Shown here: positions 9,154 through 18,777 of the stretch, piece after piece
How positions within the stretch are numbered: position 1 is the first letter of the stretch
Layout of the letters: every line of letters begins with the position of its first letter
Source of the DNA: Nitrosomonadales bacterium
GTDB lineage: Bacteria; Pseudomonadota; Gammaproteobacteria; Burkholderiales; Nitrosomonadaceae
NCBI GenBank assembly: GCA_009886095.1
Contig: VFJL01000065.1
Location: forward strand, 1 to 64,000
Direction: 5' to 3'
DNA: 64,000 bases
The notes under the pieces: model-generated
Databases searched by the model: none
What the model was told of the DNA's origin: nothing
What the model saw: the letters and a program-made list of their open reading frames with translations, nothing else
Made by a program: the position numbers and the translations under genes

Positions 9154-10467
9154 TCAAAAAACTTCTTCGCTGTGCAATGCCGCCTGACGACCACGGCGCA
9201 CATTCACGCTCATTAATATTATTAAGCCAATAATAAAATAGCCACCCGTGACCAACATCGCAAGACGGTGATCCCCGCGCGAAATCCAGCTTACCAGCCC
9301 ATATGTAACGGGGCCAAGTATCGACGACAGCTTTACAGCCAGGCCCCATAGCCCAAAAAATTCTGCACGGCGGGAAGCGGGGCTGAAGAAACCAACTAGC
9401 GCCCGTCCGGCAGACTGAGATGCGCCAAGGCACAAACCAGCGATATTGGCAGCTAGCCAGAACATGGCACGATCTTCTGCAGCCCAAGCCAGCAACACCA
9501 TAATGATCCAGCCAACCAGGGTTAGCGCAATGGTGGGGATATGGCCGATTCTGTCCTGGATGCTGCCAAATGCGAATGCACCCAGCGCTGCGGTGATGTT
9601 GACAAGAAATACTAGCAGCATGGTATCGCTTGTATCAAAACCCATTACCTGCTGAGCATATATTGCCGCCAGTATAATTACCGTCTGGATACCCGCTTGA
9701 TAGAACACAAGACAGGCAAGGAAGCGCATCAGGTCGCGGTAGCTACCTGCATGCTTAAGTGTACCGGCCAACCGCGCGATTGACTGACGCACCACGCGCT
9801 GCCCAGCCAGATGTGGCTGTGGCTGCGCTCGTTCCTTCAGATAAAGAAAAGTTGGAATGCTCGACACAGCGAACAGAACGGCGGTTATCAGCATAGTTAC
9901 AGGTACAAACTGCTCAGCCTGTTGTCCCTGTCCTTGCGCCCAGGTTACATATATAAGCGAGCAACCCAGGCTGACCAGGCCCCCAATATAGCCCAAACAC
10001 CAGCCCCAGCCTGATACCCTTCCTAATGCTTCGCCAGGTGCCAATTCCGGCAAGAAAGCGGCAATCAGATTCTCTCCGCTACCAAAAAAGAAATTGGTGA
10101 GAACTATGAGTACTACTGCCAACCACAAATCACCCGGCCCGACGAAAGAAAGCAATGCCGTAAATCCGACGCAGCCAACGGTAGTCAGGAAAAGTAAACG
10201 CTTCTTTGCCGCATGGGTGTCGGCATACGCACCCAATACCGGTGCAGTCAGAATGATAAGCGCATATGAGGCCGCCAATGCCAGGGTCCAGGCAAGTGTT
10301 GCCCACTCTTGATTGCCCGCTACTACTGCAACAAAATAAGCGTTGAAAATCGCGGTGATGACAACCGTGGTATAGCCAGAATTGGCAAAATCGAACATCG
10401 CCCACGCCCAGACTTCTCGTCGACTCACATCGGCAGCGAGGTATTCTGGTTTGTCGTGTGGAGTCAT
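9154..10467 (-). CDS. MFS transporter, UMF1/Atg22-like
   Basis: VWAWAMFDFANSGYTTVVITAIFNAYFV start is the family signature. Confidence 0.85.
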   Translation of the reverse strand: MTPHDKPEYLAADVSRREVWAWAMFDFANSGYTTVVITAIFNAYFVAVVAGNQEWATLAWTLALAASYALIILTAPVLGAYADTHAAKKRLLFLTTVGCVGFTALLSFVGPGDLWLAVVLIVLTNFFFGSGENLIAAFLPELAPGEALGRVSGWGWCLGYIGGLVSLGCSLIYVTWAQGQGQQAEQFVPVTMLITAVLFAVSSIPTFLYLKERAQPQPHLAGQRVVRQSIARLAGTLKHAGSYRDLMRFLACLVFYQAGIQTVIILAAIYAQQVMGFDTSDTMLLVFLVNITAALGAFAFGSIQDRIGHIPTIALTLVGWIIMVLLAWAAEDRAMFWLAANIAGLCLGASQSAGRALVGFFSPASRRAEFFGLWGLAVKLSSILGPVTYGLVSWISRGDHRLAMLVTGGYFIIGLIILMSVNVRRGRQAALHSEEVF

Positions 10468-10761
10468 GGAGAGCAGCTTTTATTTGTTGAGCTTCCCTCG
10501 GGCCTTGTTTGCCAACGGGCATGTCTCATGCTATCAGTTTTTCACCACACTGAACGCTGATCCATTTTTTGGGGCTGCCGCCAGCGATTCATAACCGGGG
10601 GGAACGCATTATCTGCAGCGTTCGTTTGTCATCGCCTCGTTTCACTTTCGAACTGAAATAAGAGAAACTGTTAGCGAAGCAACCCGGTGGAAAATCAAAC
10701 CTGTGGAGACTAACGCATGTCCCTGAGACAGATAGTCTGGATGTGAAAATTTAATGCGTGT

Positions 10762-12273
10762 CTACCCCAAGAATAATTTATATGCCGGATTCTTACTTTC
10801 ATCCCAGTAACGGTAGCCAAGTTGGTCGAGAAACGCCCTGAACTCTGTTTTCTCTCCGGGTGGCACTTCCATGCCCACCAGTACGCGGCCATAGTCGGTT
10901 CCATGGTTGCGGTAGTGGAACAGGCTAATATTCCAGTGATGGCTCATGCTGTCCAGGAATTTCATCAGTGCGCCGGGACGATCAGGAAACTCGAAGCGGT
11001 AAAGAATCTCATTCTTTACTCCGTGGGCACGCCCCCCCACCAGATGGCGCACATGTAGTTTCGCCATTTCATTATCACTGAAATCTTCAGCATGCAGGCC
11101 ACTTTTCTCCAGGCTCTTGATCAGCTTTACCGCCTCATCACGGTTGCGCACCGATACGCCGACAAATACATGCGCCTCTTTCGGGTCGGCGTAGCGGTAG
11201 TTGAATTCCGTGATACTTTTTGTCCCCAACATGGCGCAGAATTTCTTGAAACTGCCAGGCTCTTCAGGAATGCTCACCGACATCACCGCTTCGCGCTGCT
11301 CGCCCAGTTCCGCCCGTTCAGAAACATGTCGCAGGCGATCAAAATTCATGTTGGCACCAGAGGCAATCGCCACTAGCGTTTTGCCACGAATTTTCTCGCG
11401 TTTGGCATAAGACTTGGCACCGGCGATGGAGAGGGCGCCAGCAGGCTCCAGAATAGCGCGAGTGTCTTCGAACACGTCCTTGATTGCAGCGCAGATGGCA
11501 TCAGTGTCCACCAGGATGATCTCATCCACCAGATCGCGGCACAGGCGAAAGGTTTCTTCGCCCACCTGCTTCACCGCCACGCCGTCCGCAAACAGCCCCA
11601 CTTGGGCAAGCTTGATGCGATGCCCTTCCTGTAGCGACCGGTACATAGAATCGGCATCGACTGGTTCGACCCCGATAATTTTGACTCTTGGGTACAACCT
11701 TTTCACGTATGCGGCGATGCCGGAAATAAGCCCGCCACCCCCCACTGGCACAAATATGGCGTGGATGGTTCCAGTGTGCTGACGCAGAATTTCCATGCCA
11801 ATGGTGCCCTGTCCCGCGATGATGTCAGGATCATCATAAGGGTGTACAAAAGTGGCATGTTCCTCAGCTACAAGTTTTAGTGCTTGCGTATAGGCTTCAT
11901 CATAGACATCGCCGTGCAGCAGCACGGTTGCGCCACGCGACTCAACCGCCTGTATCTTGATTTGCGGTGTGGTGACGGGCATCACAATAGTAGCGCGGCA
12001 ATTAAGTCGCTGTGCCGCCAGCGCCACCCCCTGCGCATGGTTGCCCGCAGAAGCTGTCACTACGCCACGCTTGAGCATGGCTGGTGAAAGTTTGACCATT
12101 TTGTTGTAGGCCCCACGCAATTTGAATGAGAACACCTGCTGCATGTCCTCGCGCTTCAGCAACAATCGGTTATGCATGCGCGCAGACAAATTGGGAACAA
12201 ACTCCAAGGGGGTTTCTACCGCAACATCATAAACCTGAGCGGTGAGGATTCTTTCGAGATAATCGTTTTTCAT
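10762..12273 (-). CDS. ilvA: Threonine ammonia-lyase, biosynthetic
   Basis: SFKLRGAYNKM PLP site, GGGGLISG, two C-terminal ACT-like repeats; start likely the internal ATG. Confidence 0.95.
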   Translation of the reverse strand: MKNDYLERILTAQVYDVAVETPLEFVPNLSARMHNRLLLKREDMQQVFSFKLRGAYNKMVKLSPAMLKRGVVTASAGNHAQGVALAAQRLNCRATIVMPVTTPQIKIQAVESRGATVLLHGDVYDEAYTQALKLVAEEHATFVHPYDDPDIIAGQGTIGMEILRQHTGTIHAIFVPVGGGGLISGIAAYVKRLYPRVKIIGVEPVDADSMYRSLQEGHRIKLAQVGLFADGVAVKQVGEETFRLCRDLVDEIILVDTDAICAAIKDVFEDTRAILEPAGALSIAGAKSYAKREKIRGKTLVAIASGANMNFDRLRHVSERAELGEQREAVMSVSIPEEPGSFKKFCAMLGTKSITEFNYRYADPKEAHVFVGVSVRNRDEAVKLIKSLEKSGLHAEDFSDNEMAKLHVRHLVGGRAHGVKNEILYRFEFPDRPGALMKFLDSMSHHWNISLFHYRNHGTDYGRVLVGMEVPPGEKTEFRAFLDQLGYRYWDESKNPAYKLFLG

Positions 12274-12759
12274 CGGGGTGCACACTTGAAGAGTCATAAG
12301 TTGAGGTGAATTCTAGCAGCCTGTTGGACTGAAGGTTGAGATTTGGTGGCAAACCGGCGAAGCGAACTGGGTTTTCATAATAACCGAGCTTTAGAGATGC
12401 CCAATAGAGTTGCGGCTGGAACGGATTCTTGCCTACTCATGCAGACGTCAAGGTAGGTATCCGCTTCGCACTCCAAGCCAACGCCACCAAATTCCATTGG
12501 TCTCTAATCTCTTGCGAGAAGCTCCATGATCAGCGCATTTCATTATTGGCCGGTCAAATCTGACAGGCTGCCAAGGCTTGCTGGTTGATCCACTCTGAAT
12601 TACCCGATTCGTTGTCAGATATGGGTTTTCGTGATTTATGACTTCAAGCGCTGATTATCCTTAATTTTTTAGCATTATTTTATGGACATTTCATAGACAA
12701 TAGGTTATTTTCGGGCTGAATGTCCATTCTAGTTTTAGTGTTTCCGTCCAATTCTTAAT

Positions 12760-14166
12760 TTGAAGGGAGTTACGAAAATGCAACGAAAGCCAGATCGCAG
12801 GAATCGGATGGCAATTATCGCAGCAGGTGGGTTGCTGTCTTTTTCCATGGGTGCGACCAGTTTGCAAGCGAACGCCAGCCTGAATAACCTCATCATGCCG
12901 AAACTCTTCAAGGATAAGGGCATAGAGGTTGGCGGCTGGGTGAATGGCGGGGCGACTTTTAACCCGAGTCACTCGACCAACGGATACAATGGACCGGTCA
13001 CTTTTGGTGATCGCGCCAATCAAGCTCAGATGAATCAGTTTAATATATTTTTGCAGCGCGCTGTGGTGTCGGAAGGCAAGTCGTGGGATCTGGGTTTTCG
13101 GGCAGATTTCATGTTCGGCACGGACTCTATTTTTACTCAGGCTTACGGTAATCCTGCATACGATGTAAACAGTGGGGCTGCGATGCCGAATAGGGGTACT
13201 TGGGATCTTGATTTGTGCTGTAACTCCAGTCGCAGCTACGGCATCGCTCTGCCGCAGGCTTTTGTCGAGGTGTATGCGCCGATCGGTAGGGGCCTCAACG
13301 TCAAGGTTGGCCATTTTTATACGCCGATCGGTTATGAGTCGGTTCCGGCGCCTAACAACTTCTTCTACAGCCATGCCTACACCATGCAGTACGGTGAACC
13401 GTTTACCCACACCGGCGTGTTGACTAACTATACGATCAACAAGAATTTGACGTTCATGAGTGGCGGTACCACCGGCAGCGGTACCGGTGGCTGGGATGGC
13501 AATTTTAACAGGCAGATGGATAACTGGGGCGGTATCGGCGGCCTCACCTGGACTAGCGACGACAAGAGAAGTTCAGCCAATATCAGCGGTACCGGCAGTA
13601 CGACTTCGTCGCGCAGCAACAATTTCTGGGGTATGTACAGCATCGTGCTGAAGCATATGATTACCCCTAAGACACATTTTATTTTGCAGCATGATCATGG
13701 TTACGCTGACGGAGTCTTAATAGCCAACAACACCATGAGTGTGACCAAAGAAGCTCAATGGTATGGCATCAACACGCATATGTACTATGACGTCCTGCCC
13801 GATTTCTCGGTCGGTGTGCGCGGCGAATGGTTCCGTGATCGGGATGGCTTTCGTGTTTGGAATCCAGGCCGGGTATCCGCTGCCACCAATATTGTCAATG
13901 GCATAGGTAGTAGCTATGCGGTTCCAGGGGGACAACCCCTGGCTTTAAGTCAGCCCGCCGATTACTATGCAGTCACCATAGGTGCGAACTGGAAGCCGGC
14001 GAAAAGGATGAAGATTGAGTCGAAAGCGCTACAGCAATTTAATGTTCGCCCGAACATCCGTTATGACCGGGCGGATGGGCTTAACAACGTGGCCTACATG
14101 CCCTTCGGTGGCGGCACCTCCAAGGATCAGGTCCTGTTCTCGATGGACTTTATGCTGCCATTCTGA
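12760..14166 (+). CDS. Outer-membrane beta-barrel porin (BBP2/OmpL-like)
   Basis: Signal peptide; VGGWVNGGATFNPS..., VKVGHFYTPIGYESVPAPNNFFYSHAYTMQYGEPFTHTGVL. Confidence 0.8.
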   Translation: MKGVTKMQRKPDRRNRMAIIAAGGLLSFSMGATSLQANASLNNLIMPKLFKDKGIEVGGWVNGGATFNPSHSTNGYNGPVTFGDRANQAQMNQFNIFLQRAVVSEGKSWDLGFRADFMFGTDSIFTQAYGNPAYDVNSGAAMPNRGTWDLDLCCNSSRSYGIALPQAFVEVYAPIGRGLNVKVGHFYTPIGYESVPAPNNFFYSHAYTMQYGEPFTHTGVLTNYTINKNLTFMSGGTTGSGTGGWDGNFNRQMDNWGGIGGLTWTSDDKRSSANISGTGSTTSSRSNNFWGMYSIVLKHMITPKTHFILQHDHGYADGVLIANNTMSVTKEAQWYGINTHMYYDVLPDFSVGVRGEWFRDRDGFRVWNPGRVSAATNIVNGIGSSYAVPGGQPLALSQPADYYAVTIGANWKPAKRMKIESKALQQFNVRPNIRYDRADGLNNVAYMPFGGGTSKDQVLFSMDFMLPF

Positions 14167-14193
14167 TCCGGCAATCTGCGGGAAGCAGTAGTG

Positions 14194-14235
14194 AACGCCA
14201 GCCGGGTTGATAGGCTGGCGTTTCTCTTTTCTTTT
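14194..14235 (+). terminator. Rho-independent terminator of the porin gene
   Basis: AACGCCAGCC-loop-GGCTGGCGTT plus T-rich tail. Confidence 0.85.
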
Positions 14236-14261
14236 CGGCTGGCCGCTCCCAAATCATTTGC

Positions 14262-14723
14262 TCAGCCGGTCTGTCTGCACAATTGCGACACCATTCTTAC
14301 GTGGGGGATACCCGCGTCGATGAACTCTTCCCCCACCGTCCGGAAACCAAATTTTGTGTAAAACCCGACGGCATAAGTCTGCGCATTTACAACTGCCAGA
14401 CACAGATGCTGTTTCTTCGCTTCCTCCAATAGCCGTTGCAGCAACACACCCCCTACACCGTGGCTGCGCCATTCTCTGAGTACTGCCATGCGTCCGATAT
14501 GACCATCCGGCAACAGTCGTGCTGTGCCGATGGGCTTTCCTGTCGAATCTACCGCCAATATATGCAAGCAATCTGCATCAAACTCATCCCATTCCAGTTC
14601 GACAGGAACATGCTGCTCGTGAATGAACACTGTTTCACGAATGGCGCGCAATGCCGGGCCATTGTCTTGCCAATTTGCGATGTGCACAGTAAAGGGTGCC
14701 TCTAAAAATCCAGATTTCGTCAC
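14262..14723 (-). CDS. GNAT family N-acetyltransferase (ElaA-like)
   Basis: IGRMAVLREWRSHGVGGVLLQRLLEEA acetyl-CoA motif; GTG start lies within a repeat. Confidence 0.85.
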   Translation of the reverse strand: MTKSGFLEAPFTVHIANWQDNGPALRAIRETVFIHEQHVPVELEWDEFDADCLHILAVDSTGKPIGTARLLPDGHIGRMAVLREWRSHGVGGVLLQRLLEEAKKQHLCLAVVNAQTYAVGFYTKFGFRTVGEEFIDAGIPHVRMVSQLCRQTG

Positions 14724-14835
14724 AATACTTCGTCGCTCACAAAAAATGTTTCCTTACAGATCCATCATATGCTGCGTCTACATTTTTTGTTCCCGCCTCA
14801 TCTTGTTTAGAACTTTGAATTTTTAGAGGCACCCC
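14694..14835. repeat. MITE-like element (family R1), most complete copy
   Basis: 16-bp perfect TIRs GGGTGCCTCTAAAAAT (14694-14709) / ATTTTTAGAGGCACCC (14819-14834). Confidence 0.85.
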
Positions 14836-14941
14836 AAACGATTTCACGCGATTCTCCAGGAAGCTGATACTTGATGATAATCAGGAAATAGTGATAGGCT
14901 TGATAATACTTGTTCACTGGATTTATATGAAGGGAGGCAGT

Positions 14942-15277
14942 ATGAAAATTCGCTACAAATCACTTGCTCTGGTCGTGGCACTAGGCAGCATCCTATCTAT
15001 CAGCGCTTGCCAGAAGTTCGGGGAAGGAACACATGAAACCTGGGTAGTTCCACCGGAAAAAGGGGTGGTGACCGACAACACCCTGACCGCCACGGTGAAA
15101 GCCGCGCTGCTGGCCGATCCGGAACTTAGGGGGCTGGATTTGCGGGTCGAGGTGCACAACGGTGAAATCATGCTGAGCGGTTTGGCGAGTAACCAGAGCC
15201 AGATAGACCGTGCCAACACACTCGCCTGGCTGGCGGAAGGCGTCAAAAAAGTGGATAACCGGATGAGTAGCAAGTGA
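14942..15277 (+). CDS. BON-domain lipoprotein
   Basis: Lipobox ISAC; TLTATVKAALLADPELRGLDLRVEVHNGEIMLSGL. Confidence 0.85.
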   Translation: MKIRYKSLALVVALGSILSISACQKFGEGTHETWVVPPEKGVVTDNTLTATVKAALLADPELRGLDLRVEVHNGEIMLSGLASNQSQIDRANTLAWLAEGVKKVDNRMSSK

Positions 15278-15577
15278 GGGGCAGGGGCGCAGTGGGGAAC
15301 AATCAAATATTTAGCAACAGGTCGAGTTCCGTCTGTCAGAAACCTCCTCCGTCCATATGCTGTAGTACAAATAGCGGGTGCACTCGCGCAATTGGTTGAA
15401 CACCTTCGCGGATATCAGGGGAGACAGCGGCACAGCGCTGCCTTTCACGATTTTTTAATACCGTATAGTGATCGAAAAACCAGTCCGCAAGTCGCTATTG
15501 CTGTAATTCGCGACGCCAAGTTAGGGTGCAATACTGTCTCCCTATAACAAAGTTATGTGTTTTCGTAAGGGAGTAAC

Positions 15578-16066
15578 ATGACCGAAGTCCTGTTGTTGAT
15601 CGCTGGCGCAATTGGCGGCTTCCTCGTCCATGCAGTGACGATGAAAGTCAGCTTCAAGCAACGCACCATTGATAACAAAATCAAGGTGTATGACGCGCTT
15701 ATTACGCAATGGGTGAGAATGCGGAACTTTGTCTATACCCACCAAAACCAGAACTATTCAAACAAAATAATCCAGGAATTCGACCAAATCTACGGAGAGT
15801 CACAACGGTACATTGGGGAGGCCTTTCTGGTTTGCGAAGACTCAGATCTTACAACCGACATCAATAACCTAAACGAAAGGATATATCGAACTCAATGGCA
15901 TCAACTCCCCCAAAACCAAGTAGATGTAACAATGGAACAGATAAAGACTGATGCGATCGTAGTGATATCCAGAATGAGAGAAGACATTAGGAGTAGCACT
16001 CGGTTCGAATGGCAAGACTTCGTACATATCTTTTGTGGATTATTTGGGTCCAAAAAAAGAAATTAA
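15578..16066 (+). CDS. Hypothetical membrane-anchored protein
   Basis: Intact 162-aa ORF with an N-terminal hydrophobic segment. Confidence 0.5.
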   Translation: MTEVLLLIAGAIGGFLVHAVTMKVSFKQRTIDNKIKVYDALITQWVRMRNFVYTHQNQNYSNKIIQEFDQIYGESQRYIGEAFLVCEDSDLTTDINNLNERIYRTQWHQLPQNQVDVTMEQIKTDAIVVISRMREDIRSSTRFEWQDFVHIFCGLFGSKKRN

Positions 16067-16465
16067 ACACAAAATTTTTTGTTTGGGCCGACGCAGTGAG
16101 ACGCCGCGTGGTTTCCTGTAAGTTTGGTGGCCAGCGCGGCTCAACAAAACGTTGGGGCTAACCGAAAGGAACGCCATGAGACTTACGCTGTGTTTGCTTC
16201 TGCTTTCAATGCCGGTATCCGGCATGGCTGAGGTTTTCCGGTGCGGCGAGTCCAAAGGGGGTCGCTCACCGAAAATCTAGACCGCTATGATCGCAATTCT
16301 ATAGCGAATGTGGGAGGAACCATTTGCTATGCGGGGTTTGAATATCCAAGTTAGATCGAAACTTTGCGTTCGAACACTGCCGATCATATCCCGTCCTAGC
16401 TGGTACAAGTTTAGAGTAACATGATGTAGTCACCCTCAATTCGTGCAGGAAAATTTATCTCGATT

Positions 16466-18769
16466 ATGACTTTCTTTTCCCTGCTTCTGCTGCTGGCTAC
16501 CATTATCGGTGCCATTCTGTTTGTTCCGCCACTGCGGCGCTCACTCGTTTCCAACCGGGTGCTGAAAATTTTCCGCAAGATACTGCCGCAGGTTTCGCAG
16601 ACCGAGCAGGAGGCGCTGGATGCGGGAACCGTATGGTGGGATGGCGATCTGTTCAGCGGTAAACCGGACTGGAACAAGCTGCTGGCTTACCCCAAGCCAC
16701 AACTGAGTGCCGCAGAGCAAGCCTTTCTTGCTGGTCCGGTGGAACAGTTGTGCGCGATGCTGGATGAATGGCACATCACGCGCGAGCTGCACGATCTGCC
16801 GCCCGAGGTCTGGCAATTCATCAAAGATAACGGCTTTTTTGGCATGATTATTCCAAAGCAATATGGTGGCCACGGTTTCTCGGCGCTGGCACATTCCACA
16901 GTAGTGATGAAAATCGGCTCGCGCAGCGGTACTGCGGCGGTAACAGTGATGGTGCCGAATTCACTGGGGCCGGCAGAGCTACTGCTACATTACGGTACCG
17001 AGGAGCAGAAAAACCACTATCTGCCGCATCTGGCAAAAGGGCTGGAAGTGCCATGTTTCGCGCTCACCGGCCCCAATGCCGGGTCGGATGCGGGCGCGAT
17101 TCCCGATTCCGGCATTGTCTGCCGCAGCGAATTCAACGGCCAGCAGGACGTGCTGGGAATGCGCGTCACTTGGGAGAAACGCTATATCACGCTGGGTCCG
17201 GTGGCAACACTGCTGGGACTGGCGTTCAAGCTTCACGACCCTGACGGACTGCTGGGAGGAGGGAAAGATCTTGGCATTACGCTGGCGCTGATTCCCACCA
17301 ATACGCCGGGTGTCAATATAGGCCGCCGTCATTTCCCGCTCGATGCGGCTTTTCAGAATGGCCCCAACTCCGGCAAAGATGTGTTTATCCCGATGGAATG
17401 GGTGATCGGTGGGCGTGAAGGCGTGGGCTATGGCTGGCGCATGCTGATGAATTGCCTCGCCGCCGGGCGCTCGATTTCATTGCCCGCCACTGCCACTGGT
17501 GCGGCCAAACTGGCGGCACGCACCAGCGGTGCCTATGGCCGGGTGCGGGTGCAATTCAACACCCCCATCGGGCGCTTCGAGGGGGTAGAAGAAGCGCTTG
17601 CTCGCATCGGTGGCAATACCTATATGATGGACGCAGCGCGGGTGATGACAGCAGGTGCAGTGGATCTCGGCGAAAAACCTTCGGTCATTTCTGCCATCGT
17701 CAAATACCATCTCACCGAACGCAGCCGCCAGGCGATCAATGATGCAATGGACATACACGGCGGCAAGGGTATTTGCATGGGCCCCAGCAATTATCTGGCG
17801 CGCACCTACCAGCAAACCCCAGTCGGCATTACGGTGGAGGGTGCCAACATTCTTACGCGCAGCATGATGATCTTCGGCCAGGGTGCAATACGTTGTCATC
17901 CTTTTGTGCTGAAGGAGATTCACGCAGCCAACGACAACAACCCCGCGCGCGCTACGTTGGAATTTGACCAGACATTGCTGGGGCACGCCGCTTTCAGTGC
18001 CAGCAACGGCTTGCGCTCTCTGCTACATGGACTGACTGGCGCTTCCCTGGCGAATGCGCCGGGTAATGCCGCCGCCGAACTGCAGCATTACTACCGGCAG
18101 TTGACGCGCTTCTCCGCCGTCTTTGCGCTGGTTGCCGATATCTCCATGCTGGTATTGGGCGGTGCACTGAAACGCAAGGAAAAACTCTCCGCTCGCCTTG
18201 GCGATATGCTCAGCCTGCTTTATTTGTGCTCTGCAACACTGAAGCGTTTCGAGGATGATGGCCGTCCTGCAGCCGATTTGCCATTGGTACATTGGTCAAT
18301 ACAGGATGCGCTTTACCATCTGCAACAGGCATTGGATGGCTTGCTGGATAATTTTCCCAACCGGATGGCGGCATGGGCGTTGCGGTTGCTGGTATTTCCC
18401 TTGGGCAAGCCATTCTCCCCGCCATCAGATGAACTGGGCCACAGAGTGGCCGCGTTGTTGCTGGAGCCGGGGGAAGCACGTGACCGTCTGACTGCGGGGA
18501 TCTATCTCCCAACGTCTACTGATGAGCCGTTGGGCGTTCTGGAGCAAGCGTTGCAATGCGCAGTGGTGTGTGAAGTGGCGGAAGCCAAGGTTCGCGCTGC
18601 CATCAAAGCCGGTCTGATTTCCGCGCGGGGTGATGAGAAAATCGCTGAATCGCTGCAACAGGGAGTCATCACCGCTGTTGAAGCGGAATCGCTGGAGAAA
18701 ATGAAATCTCTGCGCCGCTGCGTCATCATGGTAGACGATTTTCCTGCAGATTTCGGCAAACAGAAATAA
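16466..18769 (+). CDS. fadE: Acyl-CoA dehydrogenase (FadE-like)
   Basis: FALTGPNAGSDAGAIPDSG; GGKGICMGPSNYLARTYQQTPVGITVEGANILTRSMMIFGQGAIRCHPF. Confidence 0.95.
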   Translation: MTFFSLLLLLATIIGAILFVPPLRRSLVSNRVLKIFRKILPQVSQTEQEALDAGTVWWDGDLFSGKPDWNKLLAYPKPQLSAAEQAFLAGPVEQLCAMLDEWHITRELHDLPPEVWQFIKDNGFFGMIIPKQYGGHGFSALAHSTVVMKIGSRSGTAAVTVMVPNSLGPAELLLHYGTEEQKNHYLPHLAKGLEVPCFALTGPNAGSDAGAIPDSGIVCRSEFNGQQDVLGMRVTWEKRYITLGPVATLLGLAFKLHDPDGLLGGGKDLGITLALIPTNTPGVNIGRRHFPLDAAFQNGPNSGKDVFIPMEWVIGGREGVGYGWRMLMNCLAAGRSISLPATATGAAKLAARTSGAYGRVRVQFNTPIGRFEGVEEALARIGGNTYMMDAARVMTAGAVDLGEKPSVISAIVKYHLTERSRQAINDAMDIHGGKGICMGPSNYLARTYQQTPVGITVEGANILTRSMMIFGQGAIRCHPFVLKEIHAANDNNPARATLEFDQTLLGHAAFSASNGLRSLLHGLTGASLANAPGNAAAELQHYYRQLTRFSAVFALVADISMLVLGGALKRKEKLSARLGDMLSLLYLCSATLKRFEDDGRPAADLPLVHWSIQDALYHLQQALDGLLDNFPNRMAAWALRLLVFPLGKPFSPPSDELGHRVAALLLEPGEARDRLTAGIYLPTSTDEPLGVLEQALQCAVVCEVAEAKVRAAIKAGLISARGDEKIAESLQQGVITAVEAESLEKMKSLRRCVIMVDDFPADFGKQK

Positions 18770-18777
18770 ATACGGCC

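Noticed and set aside
12300-12660. Possible decayed gene between ilvA and the porin
   Set aside because: Fragments in several frames were inspected but no recognisable protein sequence could be assembled.
16176-16280. 34-aa ORF MRLTLCLLLLSMPVSGMAEVFRCGESKGGRSPKI
   Set aside because: Looks like a signal peptide of a truncated gene, but too short to assign to a family; not listed as a feature.
17477-17986. Long antisense ORFs opposite fadE, fadD, fadB, fadA and alaS (e.g. 17477-17986, 20107-20682, 22442-22963, 24232-24807, 33386-33841)
   Set aside because: Shadow ORFs of well-supported genes in GC-rich codon frames; low-complexity or Cys/Ser/Arg-rich translations and no recognisable domains.
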